This document shows positions 1 to 7,269 of a stretch of 64,000 bases of DNA, in pieces. This DNA comes from Shewanella sairae (GTDB lineage Bacteria > Pseudomonadota > Gammaproteobacteria > Enterobacterales > Shewanellaceae), in assembly GCF_023283535.1 (NCBI RefSeq), contig NZ_JAKILT010000004.1:87485-151484 (forward strand), in the 5' to 3' direction. The position numbers were made by a program, and so were the translations under genes. The notes under the pieces are model-generated. The model had not been told where the DNA came from, ran no database searches, and saw only the letters and a program-made list of their open reading frames with translations. Each line of letters begins with the position of its first letter. Positions within the stretch are counted from its first letter, which is position 1.

Positions 1-541
1 CGCAGATATGCTTGGTGTGTCAGGGCCTTTGGCTATGGTGGCATCGGGGATAATTATTGGCAATGTCAGTGTGCCTAGATTACTCAAAGAGAGTGAGTGG
101 GAGCATCTTGATAGTTTTTGGCTGTTAATTGAGTCGTTCTTTAATTCATTATTGTTTTTGCTACTTGGCTTGTTGCTGCTGCTGATCCATTTTGATGCAG
201 AATTATGGTGGTTTATGGTACTGGCTGTGCCGATAGTCCTTATTGGGCGCACGATCAGTATCTACCTGCCCTATATTGGGTTTCGGCGTTTTAGGCGCTA
301 TAACTCATACGCAGAGAAGATTTTAGTATGGGGTGGGCTGCGCGGCGGTTTAGCACTGGCTATGGCAATGAGTTTGCCTACTGGGGTGGTGATTATTAGC
401 GGCAGTAATATTGATTTACGTGAGTTACTGATGGTGATGACATACGCGGTGGTGGTGTTCTCGATTCTGGTTCAAGGCACTACGATTCCGAGTTTAATAG
501 ATAAAAGTAACGCTGAGCACGAAGCCCAGCGTAACGCCTAA
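1..541 (+). CDS. Cation/proton antiporter (CPA1-like), C-terminal part
   Basis: The reading frame is open from the left edge (first full codon at base 2), so the start lies outside the window. The visible ~180 residues contain several hydrophobic helices, a conserved stretch LVWGGLRGGLALAMAMSLP typical of the ion-binding region of CPA1 sodium/proton antiporters, and a short polar tail ending in AQRNA. The family exchanges monovalent cations for protons across the inner membrane; which cation cannot be told from this fragment. It is convergent with pheA, with only about 30 bases between the stop codons. Family assignment is fairly secure and substrate is unknown. Confidence 0.75.
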   Translation, partial: ADMLGVSGPLAMVASGIIIGNVSVPRLLKESEWEHLDSFWLLIESFFNSLLFLLLGLLLLLIHFDAELWWFMVLAVPIVLIGRTISIYLPYIGFRRFRRYNSYAEKILVWGGLRGGLALAMAMSLPTGVVIISGSNIDLRELLMVMTYAVVVFSILVQGTTIPSLIDKSNAEHEAQRNA

Positions 542-570
542 TTCAGCGTAAACCTTAAGTTCGAGTTGAG

Positions 571-2544
571 TTAGTGGTACAAGTTACCTAATACTGCTTT
601 AATTAGCATCGAAGAGTCACCTTGAGTTGCAGGCTCAATGGCACTTAAGTTCATCATTACGCCATCACCTTTAAGCTGTTTAATCGCTTTAGCAAACGTT
701 GGCAGTTGTTCTGCATCAATGGCATAACTCGGATTAACGATAACCGGTAAGTGGCTCAGTGCTTTAATCTCTACCAGTGCCGCTAAGTCTAATGACGGTC
801 TACCAGAATTATTTAAGGTTGTTACCCCTGACTCACACAAAATGAGTTGCTGGTTGCCTTGGCTGAGGATCTCTTCTGCCGCATTTAATAAGTCATCCAC
901 ACTGGCCATGGCATTGCGCTCTAAAATTACGGGCACAAGCAGGCTACCAAGTTGATTGAGTATCGCTTGGTTATACATCAAATTGCCAGCGAGCATCACC
1001 ACATCTGCAAACTGTATAGCCATGCTTAAGTCGGTTTCGTGTTCAATAGCGAGAATGCAGATCAGGTTAAATTGGCTTAGGGCATGCTTAAACTTCTCGA
1101 TTGAACTAATCAGATCACTTTGTTGGCTAAGCCCTTGGATCACAACCGCTTGGAACCCTGACTCTTTTAACTCTTTTGCCATCTGTTCAAATTGTTGCAA
1201 GTCAATGGGCAGCTGCACTTGAGCAACTGCGCCTAAGCTGCCATTCCCTAGCGTTAATTGGCCACAAATGACTTGGGTTAATTCATTCTTGTACTGTTTG
1301 CTAAAGCGCTGCTGCTTTTGGTCAATAGCAACAGGAGCGGTAGTTGATTTAGACGTATTTGGCTCAATCATTAATTGGCTATTGCTAAGCTGAGTCGGTT
1401 TTACCGTTTCACAGGGGTAGCATCCCAGTACTTTGATAAAGCGAGTCGTGCGCTCAAGCTCTTTTAATGCCGCCTGCATTGGCTCGCTGGAAAGGTTTGC
1501 GTCGATATCAAGGTAGAACATTTCTTCCCAAGGCGTGCCTGGAATTGGGCGTGACTCAAGTTTGCTCATGTTTAGGTTGCGAGCTTTAAGGACTAATAAG
1601 GCTTCAACCAATGCGCCAGGCTTTTGGCCTGTAGCCATAATCAGGGTGCACTTTGCCGGTAATTGTGACGGTACTTCAACTGCTTTTCTCGCTACCACAA
1701 TAAAACGGCTCTGATTGACTTTTTGGTTGGCAAGACCCGTTTCAACCGCTTCCAATTGATACAATGCACCGCCTTCTGCACTGCCGATTGCAGCGACACT
1801 ATTATCATTGGCATTGCAGACCATTTCCATTGCCTCAGCGCTGCTTGAGCAATACTCCAATTTAAATTCGCTGTGTTGGCTCAGGTAGCGACTGCATTGA
1901 CTTATTGGTTGCGGGTGGGCGTAAACGGTTTTGATATCGTTAATGGAGCTGCCACTATTTGCTAATAAGCAATGGCCTACTTCAATAGTTGTTTCACCGA
2001 CAATAGCAAGACTGGTGTGCTGCAGAACATCGTAAACTTCATTGATTGAGCCTGATGAGGTATTTTCAATTGGTAAGAATCCATAATCCGCATGTCCAGA
2101 CTCTACAGCTTCCACAATTTCATCAAAACTTTGGCAGCCTAAGTCTTGCATTTCCACTTGGCGTCTATCGCAGTAGCGGCTTGCTGCTAGATATGAATAA
2201 GAACCACGGGCTCCGAGATAAGCAATGCAATATTGTTGCTGTTGGGTTTCAGGGTTGGCACGACCATGCAAATAGGCTTGCTGATTGAGCACAGAGTCTT
2301 CAATAATGCTTTGATACAGTGAAATCACGTAGTGGGCATCTAGCCCTTGTTCCCGCCCTTGCTTGACGAGTCTTGAAAGCAGTTCTTTTTCACGGATAGT
2401 ATCGCGGATAGGTCTAACATCGACCTCTTTGCTGCGTGCTACATCTAGGCTAAGTTCTCTTCGTCTTGCGAGTAGCGCTAATAAGTCATTGTCGAGACTA
2501 GTGATCTGTTCACGAGTGTGATCTAAAGGTTGTGGTTTGTTCAT
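571..2544 (-). CDS. pheA: Chorismate mutase/prephenate dehydratase with extra C-terminal DAHP-synthase-like domain
   Basis: This is the P-protein, converting chorismate to prephenate and then phenylpyruvate in phenylalanine synthesis. Residues ~5-90 form an AroQ-type chorismate mutase domain, ~105-285 the prephenate dehydratase domain (YLGARGSYSY at its start, IENTSSGSINEV, and QSRF near its end), and ~295-375 an ACT domain with the GALV and ESRP motifs used for Phe feedback inhibition. At 657 residues it is about 270 longer than E. coli PheA (~386). The extension (~390-657) resembles a type I DAHP synthase barrel (LILCESGV, DLAALVEIKALSHLPVIV) but has NPSY where active enzymes carry DPSH, and I see no KPRTSP motif, so it is probably not catalytic. 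It lies downstream of pheL and its attenuator. A purine-rich AGAGG precedes the start. Confidence 0.95.
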   Translation of the reverse strand: MNKPQPLDHTREQITSLDNDLLALLARRRELSLDVARSKEVDVRPIRDTIREKELLSRLVKQGREQGLDAHYVISLYQSIIEDSVLNQQAYLHGRANPETQQQQYCIAYLGARGSYSYLAASRYCDRRQVEMQDLGCQSFDEIVEAVESGHADYGFLPIENTSSGSINEVYDVLQHTSLAIVGETTIEVGHCLLANSGSSINDIKTVYAHPQPISQCSRYLSQHSEFKLEYCSSSAEAMEMVCNANDNSVAAIGSAEGGALYQLEAVETGLANQKVNQSRFIVVARKAVEVPSQLPAKCTLIMATGQKPGALVEALLVLKARNLNMSKLESRPIPGTPWEEMFYLDIDANLSSEPMQAALKELERTTRFIKVLGCYPCETVKPTQLSNSQLMIEPNTSKSTTAPVAIDQKQQRFSKQYKNELTQVICGQLTLGNGSLGAVAQVQLPIDLQQFEQMAKELKESGFQAVVIQGLSQQSDLISSIEKFKHALSQFNLICILAIEHETDLSMAIQFADVVMLAGNLMYNQAILNQLGSLLVPVILERNAMASVDDLLNAAEEILSQGNQQLILCESGVTTLNNSGRPSLDLAALVEIKALSHLPVIVNPSYAIDAEQLPTFAKAIKQLKGDGVMMNLSAIEPATQGDSSMLIKAVLGNLYH

Positions 2545-2615
2545 CTTGGCCTCTGTATCTTTTAATGCGCACTGAGTTTTTGAAGTTAAAAATTAGAACT
2601 TGCCTTTGCTGACAT

Positions 2616-2642
2616 AAAAAAGCCTCCCATGTGGGAGGCTTT
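2616..2642 (-). terminator. pheA attenuator (intrinsic terminator)
   Basis: Read on the minus strand, AAAGCCTCCC, the four-base loop ACAT and GGGAGGCTTT form a hairpin followed by six T residues, between pheL and pheA. The segment GGAGGCGGAATTTC inside the end of pheL (2669-2682) can pair with GAAAATTCC...GCCTCC (2634-2651), which includes the 5' arm of this hairpin. That gives a plausible antiterminator, the layout expected for Phe-tRNA-sensing attenuation. Confidence 0.88.
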
Positions 2643-2661
2643 GGAATTTTCACTTTCGTTT

Positions 2662-2736
2662 TTACACCGAAATTCCGCCTCCAGAAGTAGGGGGTATAAA
2701 AAAGAAAGTAAAAAATGCAGTGTGGATTTTGTTCAT
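2662..2736 (-). CDS. pheL: pheA operon leader peptide
   Basis: This is a 24-codon frame starting ATG AAC AAA ATC and ending GTG TAA, just upstream of the attenuator. Residues 8, 9, 11, 12 and 13 are Phe, recalling the Phe-rich E. coli PheL ([15 protein letters not shown]). Ribosome stalling at these codons during Phe starvation should favour the antiterminator and let transcription reach pheA. I see no strong Shine-Dalgarno. A TTGACA lies ~30 bases upstream with a TAGTTT 17 bases further on, so the mRNA 5' end may be very close to the ATG. Gene order raiA-pheL-pheA matches E. coli. Confidence 0.9.
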   Translation of the reverse strand: MNKIHTAFFTFFFIPPTSGGGISV

Positions 2737-2804
2737 GCAATTAAAACTAAAGGTGGGGCGCTTGAGTGTCAATCAAAACTTGTTGTTATTGAGTTTTTTG
2801 CATT

Positions 2805-2830
2805 AAAAAGCGCACCCGAGGGTGCGCTTT
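2805..2830 (-). terminator. raiA terminator
   Basis: On the minus strand AAAGCGCACC and GGTGCGCTTT form a hairpin with a four-base loop followed by a T run. It lies between the raiA stop and pheL and should separate the two units. Confidence 0.85.
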
Positions 2831-2852
2831 GCGTGTAAATTTAACAATGATA

Positions 2853-3215
2853 TCAAGCTGCGTATTCCTCCTCTAAGTTGTCATCAAAGTCGTCATCAAT
2901 GGCATCATCTTCTACTTTAAGCGCTGCGTGACGTTGACTTTCTGGTTTATGAGTCAGGCGATTTAGCTGTTTCTCCAGCTTTTGTCCCATTGCATTAATT
3001 GCTGCGTAAAGGTCGTCGTGTTTCGCCTGGGCAAATAACTTGGCACTTGGGATGCCGACAGAAGCTTCAATTTTAAACCCTTGCTTCTCCTGTTCAATAA
3101 TAACGTGCGGATTAATTAGCTGCACATCGTGTCTTGCTAACTTACCTAGTCTGGTTTCAATACGTTCGCGGATAGATTCAGTAACTTCAAAGTGCTTGCT
3201 AGTAATCTTTATCAT
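2853..3215 (-). CDS. raiA: Ribosome-associated inhibitor / hibernation factor
   Basis: This 120-residue protein belongs to the RaiA (YfiA/HPF) family, which binds the 30S decoding region and blocks translation in stationary phase or cold. It starts MIKITSKHFEVTESIRERIE, has the KQGFKIEASVGIP and DDLYAAINAMGQKLEKQL segments of the beta-alpha-beta-beta-beta-alpha fold, and ends in an acidic tail (DDAIDDDFDDNLEEEYAA). The short acidic tail points to the short RaiA/HPF type, not the long HPF. It is the gene upstream of pheL, as in enterics. A palindromic CRP-like site lies 58 bases before its start. Confidence 0.93.
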   Translation of the reverse strand: MIKITSKHFEVTESIRERIETRLGKLARHDVQLINPHVIIEQEKQGFKIEASVGIPSAKLFAQAKHDDLYAAINAMGQKLEKQLNRLTHKPESQRHAALKVEDDAIDDDFDDNLEEEYAA

Positions 3216-3272
3216 ATTTCGAACCTTTTGTTGTTTCCTTGAATTCAGACTACCAATCTCAGAATCAAAAGT

Positions 3273-3288
3273 CGTGATCTAAATCACG
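3273..3288. promoter_or_regulatory. CRP-like operator upstream of raiA
   Basis: CGTGATCTAAATCACG is a perfect 16-base palindrome matching the TGTGA-N6-TCACA pattern except for the outer base pair. It sits 58 bases upstream of the raiA start codon. E. coli raiA is reported to be CRP-dependent, which fits. The ~310 bases between raiA and the cytochrome b gene otherwise hold no gene I trust. Confidence 0.6.
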
Positions 3289-3524
3289 TTTCGTTGGCTC
3301 TTTTAAACTGTTCGCTTTTTATTTGATCACTTAGACAAATATAGACAATAACTGGGCAAATTTCCTTGTAAACCCTGAAAAATTGGCTCATATTGGATTA
3401 GATAAGTTGACTCTACTTTAGCCTTTTTCGCAAAAATCCCAGTGTAAATAACTCGATAGCCCTCAGGTAATTCCCGCTCTATAATGTCGCCACCAGATGA
3501 ATTATTTTTCAAGAGTGCCGTAAC

Positions 3525-4217
3525 ATGGAACAAAATCTAGTCAAAGTTAAAGTGTGGGATATTCCAACTCGCGTTTTCCATTGGGGTATGTTGTGCTTGC
3601 TCGCAGGATTATGGTGGACCGCCGATGCGGGTGAAATGGAATGGCATCAGATTTTAGCCTACGGTTTGATGGTACTGATTGGTGTCAGACTGATTTGGGG
3701 ATTTATTGGCAGTGATACTGCAAAGTTTAGCCACTTTGTTCGTTCGCCAAAAACGGTTTTGAACTACCTTGGCAAAACAAAGCGCGAAGGGATTTCAACA
3801 TCGCTTGGTCATAACCCTGTTGGTGGCTATATGGTTGTGACTTTAATTACCCTTGTGTGTGTGCAACTAGGCACGGGATTATTCGCCACTGATGAGATTT
3901 TTACTGAAGGCCCACTTTATGGATTAGTCAGCTCTGATACCGCAAGTTGGCTTACATGGTTACATAAAAAGAATTTTGATTTGATTTTAATCTTAGCGGC
4001 AGTGCACGTATTAGCGGTTGGGGTGCATATGATTAAAGGCGATAAAATTCTTGGGGCTATGTTTAGCGGTTATAAGAAATTACCTGAGTCAAAGGCTGCG
4101 GCTGTAAACACTGATGAACTTGCCTTTGCCTCTGTAATTAAAGCGGTTGTTATTGCGGCTGTGATTGGTGCTCTTGTTGTGAATTACTTAATGTTACCTG
4201 TGATTGATATGCTTTAA
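3525..4217 (+). CDS. Cytochrome b561-type membrane protein
   Basis: This 230-residue protein has four main hydrophobic helices and belongs to the cytochrome b561 / Ni-Fe-hydrogenase cytochrome b group. The start VKVWDIPTRVFHWGM is the family signature. Candidate haem-ligand histidines are in RVFHW, EWHQI, the HKKNFD segment and AAVHVLAVGVHMI. Such proteins pass electrons between quinols and periplasmic c-type cytochromes. A cytochrome c' gene is convergent with it, separated by one bidirectional terminator, and the two are likely partners. A TATAAT sits at 3480-3485, ~40 bases before the ATG, without a clear -35. The exact redox partner is inference. Confidence 0.85.
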   Translation: MEQNLVKVKVWDIPTRVFHWGMLCLLAGLWWTADAGEMEWHQILAYGLMVLIGVRLIWGFIGSDTAKFSHFVRSPKTVLNYLGKTKREGISTSLGHNPVGGYMVVTLITLVCVQLGTGLFATDEIFTEGPLYGLVSSDTASWLTWLHKKNFDLILILAAVHVLAVGVHMIKGDKILGAMFSGYKKLPESKAAAVNTDELAFASVIKAVVIAAVIGALVVNYLMLPVIDML

Positions 4218-4240
4218 GTAAGGTATAGCATTTATAATTT

Positions 4241-4272
4241 AAAAAGCCTGTTTAATTAAACAGGCTTTTTTT
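4241..4272. terminator. Bidirectional terminator
   Basis: AAAAAGCCTGTTT, AATT and AAACAGGCTTTTT form a 13-base-pair hairpin with T runs in both directions, serving the convergent cytochrome b and cytochrome c' genes. Confidence 0.88.
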
Positions 4273-4288
4273 GTGGCAGAAAGACTAA

Positions 4289-4750
4289 TTAGTCTTTCTT
4301 ATATACGTCGTGACAGCCTTTACAGCTTTTACCTGTATTGCCAAAAGCTTTTTTTAGTTCTCTTTTATCGCCTTTAGCTGCAACTTGCGCAAGAACCGCC
4401 GCATTTTCTTGGAAGGTTTTCATCTTCGCGTCAAAATCAGCTTTGTCTGTCCAAATTTTAGCAAGTGCTTCCGTATCGCCTTTATCAGAACCTGCGATGA
4501 AGCCTTCTAGTGGCAGCTTAGATAGCGCTGCTACATTGTCAGCACGCATAGCAAATACTTCAGCGTTAAATTCTTTCTTACCTTTTAACATGGCGCCCAT
4601 GTCACCAAAGTTATAGGCAATCATGCTAAAAGCAGATTGACGGTAATGCACTGCATCTTCTGCTTCTTTAAAGTTATTTGCGTAAACACTGGTTGCGAAC
4701 GTTGCTGTTGCTGCTAGTGCGATAAGGCTCATCTTTGCAATTTTATTCAT
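4289..4750 (-). CDS. Cytochrome c' (periplasmic monohaem)
   Basis: The 153-residue protein starts with a signal peptide (MNKIAKMSLIALAATATFATSVYA, cleavage near residue 24) and ends with one CKGCH haem-binding motif followed by DVYKKD. A C-terminal CxxCH after a four-helix-bundle-sized chain, with the YRQSAFSMI segment early on, is typical of the cytochrome c'/c556 family. These bind NO or carry electrons in the periplasm. It is convergent with a cytochrome b561-type gene. Its precise ligand or role cannot be read from sequence. Confidence 0.88.
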   Translation of the reverse strand: MNKIAKMSLIALAATATFATSVYANNFKEAEDAVHYRQSAFSMIAYNFGDMGAMLKGKKEFNAEVFAMRADNVAALSKLPLEGFIAGSDKGDTEALAKIWTDKADFDAKMKTFQENAAVLAQVAAKGDKRELKKAFGNTGKSCKGCHDVYKKD

Positions 4751-4943
4751 GGTTATTTCTCACGTTTTTATTGTGTTATGTGATCCGTTCTGCCGCCATT
4801 GTATATAGTTTTATCCTATGTGCACCAATCGTTTTTCATAATAGTTACTCTTAGTTACAAATGAGTGATATTTAGCAAATCCTAACCATTTAGCAAAAGT
4901 GTATTGGTTCGCTATTTTTGCTACAATCGCTGTGTAATGACGC

Positions 4944-4952
4944 ACTAGTACG
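4944..4952. promoter_or_regulatory. Possible TrpR half-operator at trpR
   Basis: ACTAGTACG matches one half of the E. coli trp operator (ACTAGTACGCA). It lies ~27 bases before the trpR start and ~17 bases downstream of a TACAAT (4922-4927) that could be the -10 element. The second half-site is poor, so autoregulation is only suggested. Confidence 0.3.
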
Positions 4953-4978
4953 TGATTAACTTGAGGTGAGGATAATTT

Positions 4979-5254
4979 ATGCGCGCAGAGTGGGATTCAG
5001 TATTAGAGAAGGTGTTAATGCAACCTGATCAGCAAAGCTTAATCGTGTTATTTGAGCTATTACTGACGGAAGAAGAGCGCAGCGCCGTTGCAGGTAGGTT
5101 GAAAGTATTTCAAATGTTACTGCAAGGCGAGATGAGTCAGCGTCAAATTGCGCAGGAATTTGAGATTAGTATTGCAACCATTACTCGCTGTTCCAATTAC
5201 CTTAAGCATATGCCAGTTGAGCAGCGGAACTCTATAAAGCACTTAATCATGTAG
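4979..5254 (+). CDS. trpR: Trp operon repressor
   Basis: This 91-residue protein matches TrpR, the tryptophan-sensing repressor. LLLTEEERSAVAGRLKVFQ corresponds to the central helices and GEMSQRQIAQEFEISIATIT to the helix-turn-helix, followed by RCSNYLKHMP (E. coli RGSNSLKAAP). Length is slightly below the E. coli protein (108). A good AGGTGAGG ribosome-binding site precedes the ATG. In TrpR the tryptophan pocket includes the RGS/RCS region, where the Gly is replaced by Cys here. It stands alone between unrelated genes. Confidence 0.92.
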   Translation: MRAEWDSVLEKVLMQPDQQSLIVLFELLLTEEERSAVAGRLKVFQMLLQGEMSQRQIAQEFEISIATITRCSNYLKHMPVEQRNSIKHLIM

Positions 5255-5400
5255 CTAGTGCTCAACTATCAATTTATTTGAATTAAACACGCAATTTTAT
5301 GTGTTATGTAGCCTATCAAAGTAGCAATCTTAATCATATGCCCAAGAGGATGAGTGATTGTCTCTAAAACTTGGCTAGATAAGAGTGTTCTCTGATTAGA

Positions 5401-5775
5401 TTAGCTTAATTTTATGTTGATGACTTTATGCTTCCGGTATTGGCGGCGCCTTACCACTAAATAAGCTGCATAGCTTAATAATACTAAAGTGATGACAGGT
5501 ATATGTGTTGAGTCAACTTTTTGGATTAATAAGGCCGTCAACAAATACAAGCTTGGTAGATGTTCGTAAATAGAGTGAGGTAAGATCCCTTTTTTACGTC
5601 GTTTTGACGGGTCTGTACGGCGATTTTGGGAGCGAAGGGAGTAAATCCAACTACCAAATAGGAAAATGGCGATGCATGCGGCTTGGGCTAATACTGAGTC
5701 GAGTAGGGTGATCCCTAATCCACCGAGAATTACGTAACTAAGAGGCAGGGCCTCGTATATGGGTTTCGATAACAT
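5401..5775 (-). CDS. Small membrane protein of unknown function
   Basis: I do not recognise this 124-residue protein. It has two hydrophobic pairs, residues ~10-45 and ~75-110, separated by a very basic loop (QNRRTDPSKRRKKG), and ends basic (RRRQYRKHKVINIKLS). The two halves look related: IYEALPLSYVI near the start and IYEHLPSLYLL after the loop, suggesting an internal duplication of a ~60-residue unit. AAGGAAC precedes the ATG, which supports a real gene. It is transcribed toward trpR and away from slyD. No function is proposed. Confidence 0.65.
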   Translation of the reverse strand: MLSKPIYEALPLSYVILGGLGITLLDSVLAQAACIAIFLFGSWIYSLRSQNRRTDPSKRRKKGILPHSIYEHLPSLYLLTALLIQKVDSTHIPVITLVLLSYAAYLVVRRRQYRKHKVINIKLS

Positions 5776-5860
5776 TCGCAGTTCCTTTGCAAAGTGAAGT
5801 TAAAAATCTTGAGCTATATTAGGCGTTGTATAACTTGATCAATGTTGCAGTCTAGAACAT

Positions 5861-5898
5861 AAAAAAGCTCGTTTCATTATCATTAATGAAACGAGCTT
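5861..5898 (-). terminator. slyD terminator
   Basis: AAGCTCGTTTCATTA and its exact complement TAATGAAACGAGCTT flank a four-base loop, giving a 15-base-pair hairpin followed on the minus strand by a T run, just after slyD. Confidence 0.88.
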
Positions 5899-5942
5899 AA
5901 ATTCAATCTAAAGAACGAGTGCTAATGGCTACTAGCTACTCG

Positions 5943-6557
5943 TTAGTGTCTGCAACCACAGCCGCCGTTGCCGTCACAACCTTCTTTTGCTTCTTTAGTT
6001 TCATCTTCGCTACAGCATCCGCCTTCGTGCTTATGCTCGCCACCACAGCAACCACCTTCACTGCCGTGATCGTGACCGCCACATCCGCCGCCATGAGCGT
6101 GGATATGACCGTGTGCGATCTCTTCTTCAGTTGCTGCACGTACTTCAAGTACTTCAACGTTAAATACTAAAGATTGACCTGCTAATGGGTGATTACCGTC
6201 AACAACGACAACATCATCTTTAACTTCAGTAACTTGAACTGGACGTTGGCCCATTTCAGTTTCAGCAATAAAACGCATACCAGGAACGATGTCTTCAATG
6301 TCGCCAAATGCAGATAGTGGTACTTCTTGACGAAGACCATCATGGTAGGCACCGTAGCCTTGCTCTGCATCTACAGTGACATCAAGGGTGTCACCTTGCA
6401 CTTTACCTTCAAGAGCCGCTTCTAAGCCTGGGAGCATGTTTTCTGCGCCATGCAGATAGATCATTGGCTCGCCTTCAAAAGAACTTTCTACAAGCTGGCC
6501 TTTTGCATCTGATAATCGGTAATGGATGCTAACAGCACATTTTTCGGTGATTTTCAT
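5943..6557 (-). CDS. slyD: FKBP-type peptidyl-prolyl isomerase with metal-binding tail
   Basis: This is SlyD, a cytoplasmic prolyl isomerase and chaperone that also supplies nickel for hydrogenase maturation. Residues 1-~140 are the FKBP fold with the IF (insert-in-flap) domain: EGEPMIYLHGAENMLPGLEAAL, GYGAYHDGL and NHPLAGQSLVFNVEVLEV. Residues ~150-204 are rich in His, Cys and Gly (GHIHAHGGGCGGHDHG, then CCGG, CCSE and GCGCRH), the metal-binding tail. Length (204) is close to E. coli SlyD (196). It has its own terminator. The tail is sometimes shortened in other species but is full here. Confidence 0.95.
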   Translation of the reverse strand: MKITEKCAVSIHYRLSDAKGQLVESSFEGEPMIYLHGAENMLPGLEAALEGKVQGDTLDVTVDAEQGYGAYHDGLRQEVPLSAFGDIEDIVPGMRFIAETEMGQRPVQVTEVKDDVVVVDGNHPLAGQSLVFNVEVLEVRAATEEEIAHGHIHAHGGGCGGHDHGSEGGCCGGEHKHEGGCCSEDETKEAKEGCDGNGGCGCRH

Positions 6558-6903
6558 ATTCGCTCCAATCGGAAATTTGCGCGCATTCTAGCCTGCTTTA
6601 ACGCTATAAGCGATAGAGTCAATGCACTTATGCTACCTAAACCACATCTTTTATCTGTCGAAAGCACAAAACCATTGCCTAAGTTTTATCCGTTATAGAA
6701 CTTATCTGTATACTTTGTGCGATTTTATTTGGATAACCTTCCATAACAGCTTGTTAATTAGCTTAATGTCAAATTGTTGAGAATATGCTGTTGGGAGGTT
6801 TTATCTCTCAATATTATGTTTTCCCTATTTATGTTCTATATCTAACATTTGTAACTTATATAAGTTACTGTTTAATATGAGTATTAAATCGCGTTGTATT
6901 TTA

Positions 6904-6920
6904 GTTTACGTAAACGTAAA
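6904..6920. promoter_or_regulatory. Operator-like palindrome
   Basis: GTTTACGTAAACGTAAA contains the exact 12-base palindrome GTTTACGTAAAC and a second arrangement TTTACG-TAAA-CGTAAA. It lies ~350 bases from slyD and ~200 bases from thrL. From memory it resembles sites of the MerR-type regulator LiuR, but the neighbouring genes are not branched-chain catabolism genes, so the regulator is open. Confidence 0.35.
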
Positions 6921-7034
6921 TCAACAATCCTTGATGTAATGAGTCAGCAAATGCTTATAAATGAGAGTTTATGACACTTTTGCTACCTTTTAATCTAAAA
7001 GGCTCAATAATAACAATTTAGTTAAATTTAGGGG

Positions 7035-7063
7035 TTGACAGCGTCCCCGTAAAAAGCAATTCT
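7035..7063 (+). promoter_or_regulatory. Likely thr operon promoter
   Basis: A perfect TTGACA (7035-7040) is followed 17 bases later by AATTCT (7058-7063), a weak -10. Transcription would start near 7070, about 50 bases before the thr leader peptide. Confidence 0.5.
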
Positions 7064-7122
7064 GTTAGTACACAAATTAATCCAATTGGATATTACCTAA
7101 TTTTATGTTTAGCCACGTTTTA

Positions 7123-7176
7123 ATGACCACAACCATTATTACAACCACCACGATTACCAACGTGGGGGCGGGCTAA
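7123..7176 (+). CDS. thrL: thr operon leader peptide
   Basis: This 17-codon frame carries eight Thr codons and three Ile codons (MTTTIITTTTITNVGAG), closely recalling E. coli ThrL. Stalling at these codons when Thr-tRNA or Ile-tRNA is short should prevent the downstream terminator from forming. The segment GGGGGCGGGCT at its end can pair with the 5' arm of that terminator (AGCCCGCTCCCCC), forming the antiterminator. Confidence 0.93.
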   Translation: MTTTIITTTTITNVGAG

Positions 7177-7202
7177 GCACAACCTGATATAAGCTAAATA
7201 TC

Positions 7203-7236
7203 AAGCCCGCTCCCCCAAAAGGAGCGGGCTTTTTTG
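7203..7236 (+). terminator. thr operon attenuator
   Basis: AAGCCCGCTCC and GGAGCGGGCTT form an 11-base-pair hairpin with the loop CCCAAAA followed by a run of T residues, between thrL and thrA. Confidence 0.93.
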
Positions 7237-7269
7237 TTTCTTGGGCGGGCGTGGTAAAAGGAGTTTACA

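Larger units (their letters stand above)
6558..7122. other. Intergenic region between slyD and the thr leader
   Basis: About 565 AT-rich bases contain no convincing gene. The right part holds the thr promoter and the centre an operator-like palindrome, both listed separately. The remainder shows nothing I can name. Confidence 0.6.

Noticed and set aside
2510..2740. 76-codon aromatic-rich frame starting TTG over the pheA leader
   Set aside because: It is one frame off the real pheL, uses TTG, and runs through the attenuator into pheA; the 24-codon frame fits the leader far better.
3327..3533. 68-codon minus-strand frame between raiA and the cytochrome b gene
   Set aside because: It overlaps the start of the cytochrome b gene and its likely promoter, has no clear ribosome-binding site and matches nothing I recognise.
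5936..6157. Frames in both strands across the end of slyD
   Set aside because: They are shadows of the repetitive His/Cys/Gly-coding region of slyD.
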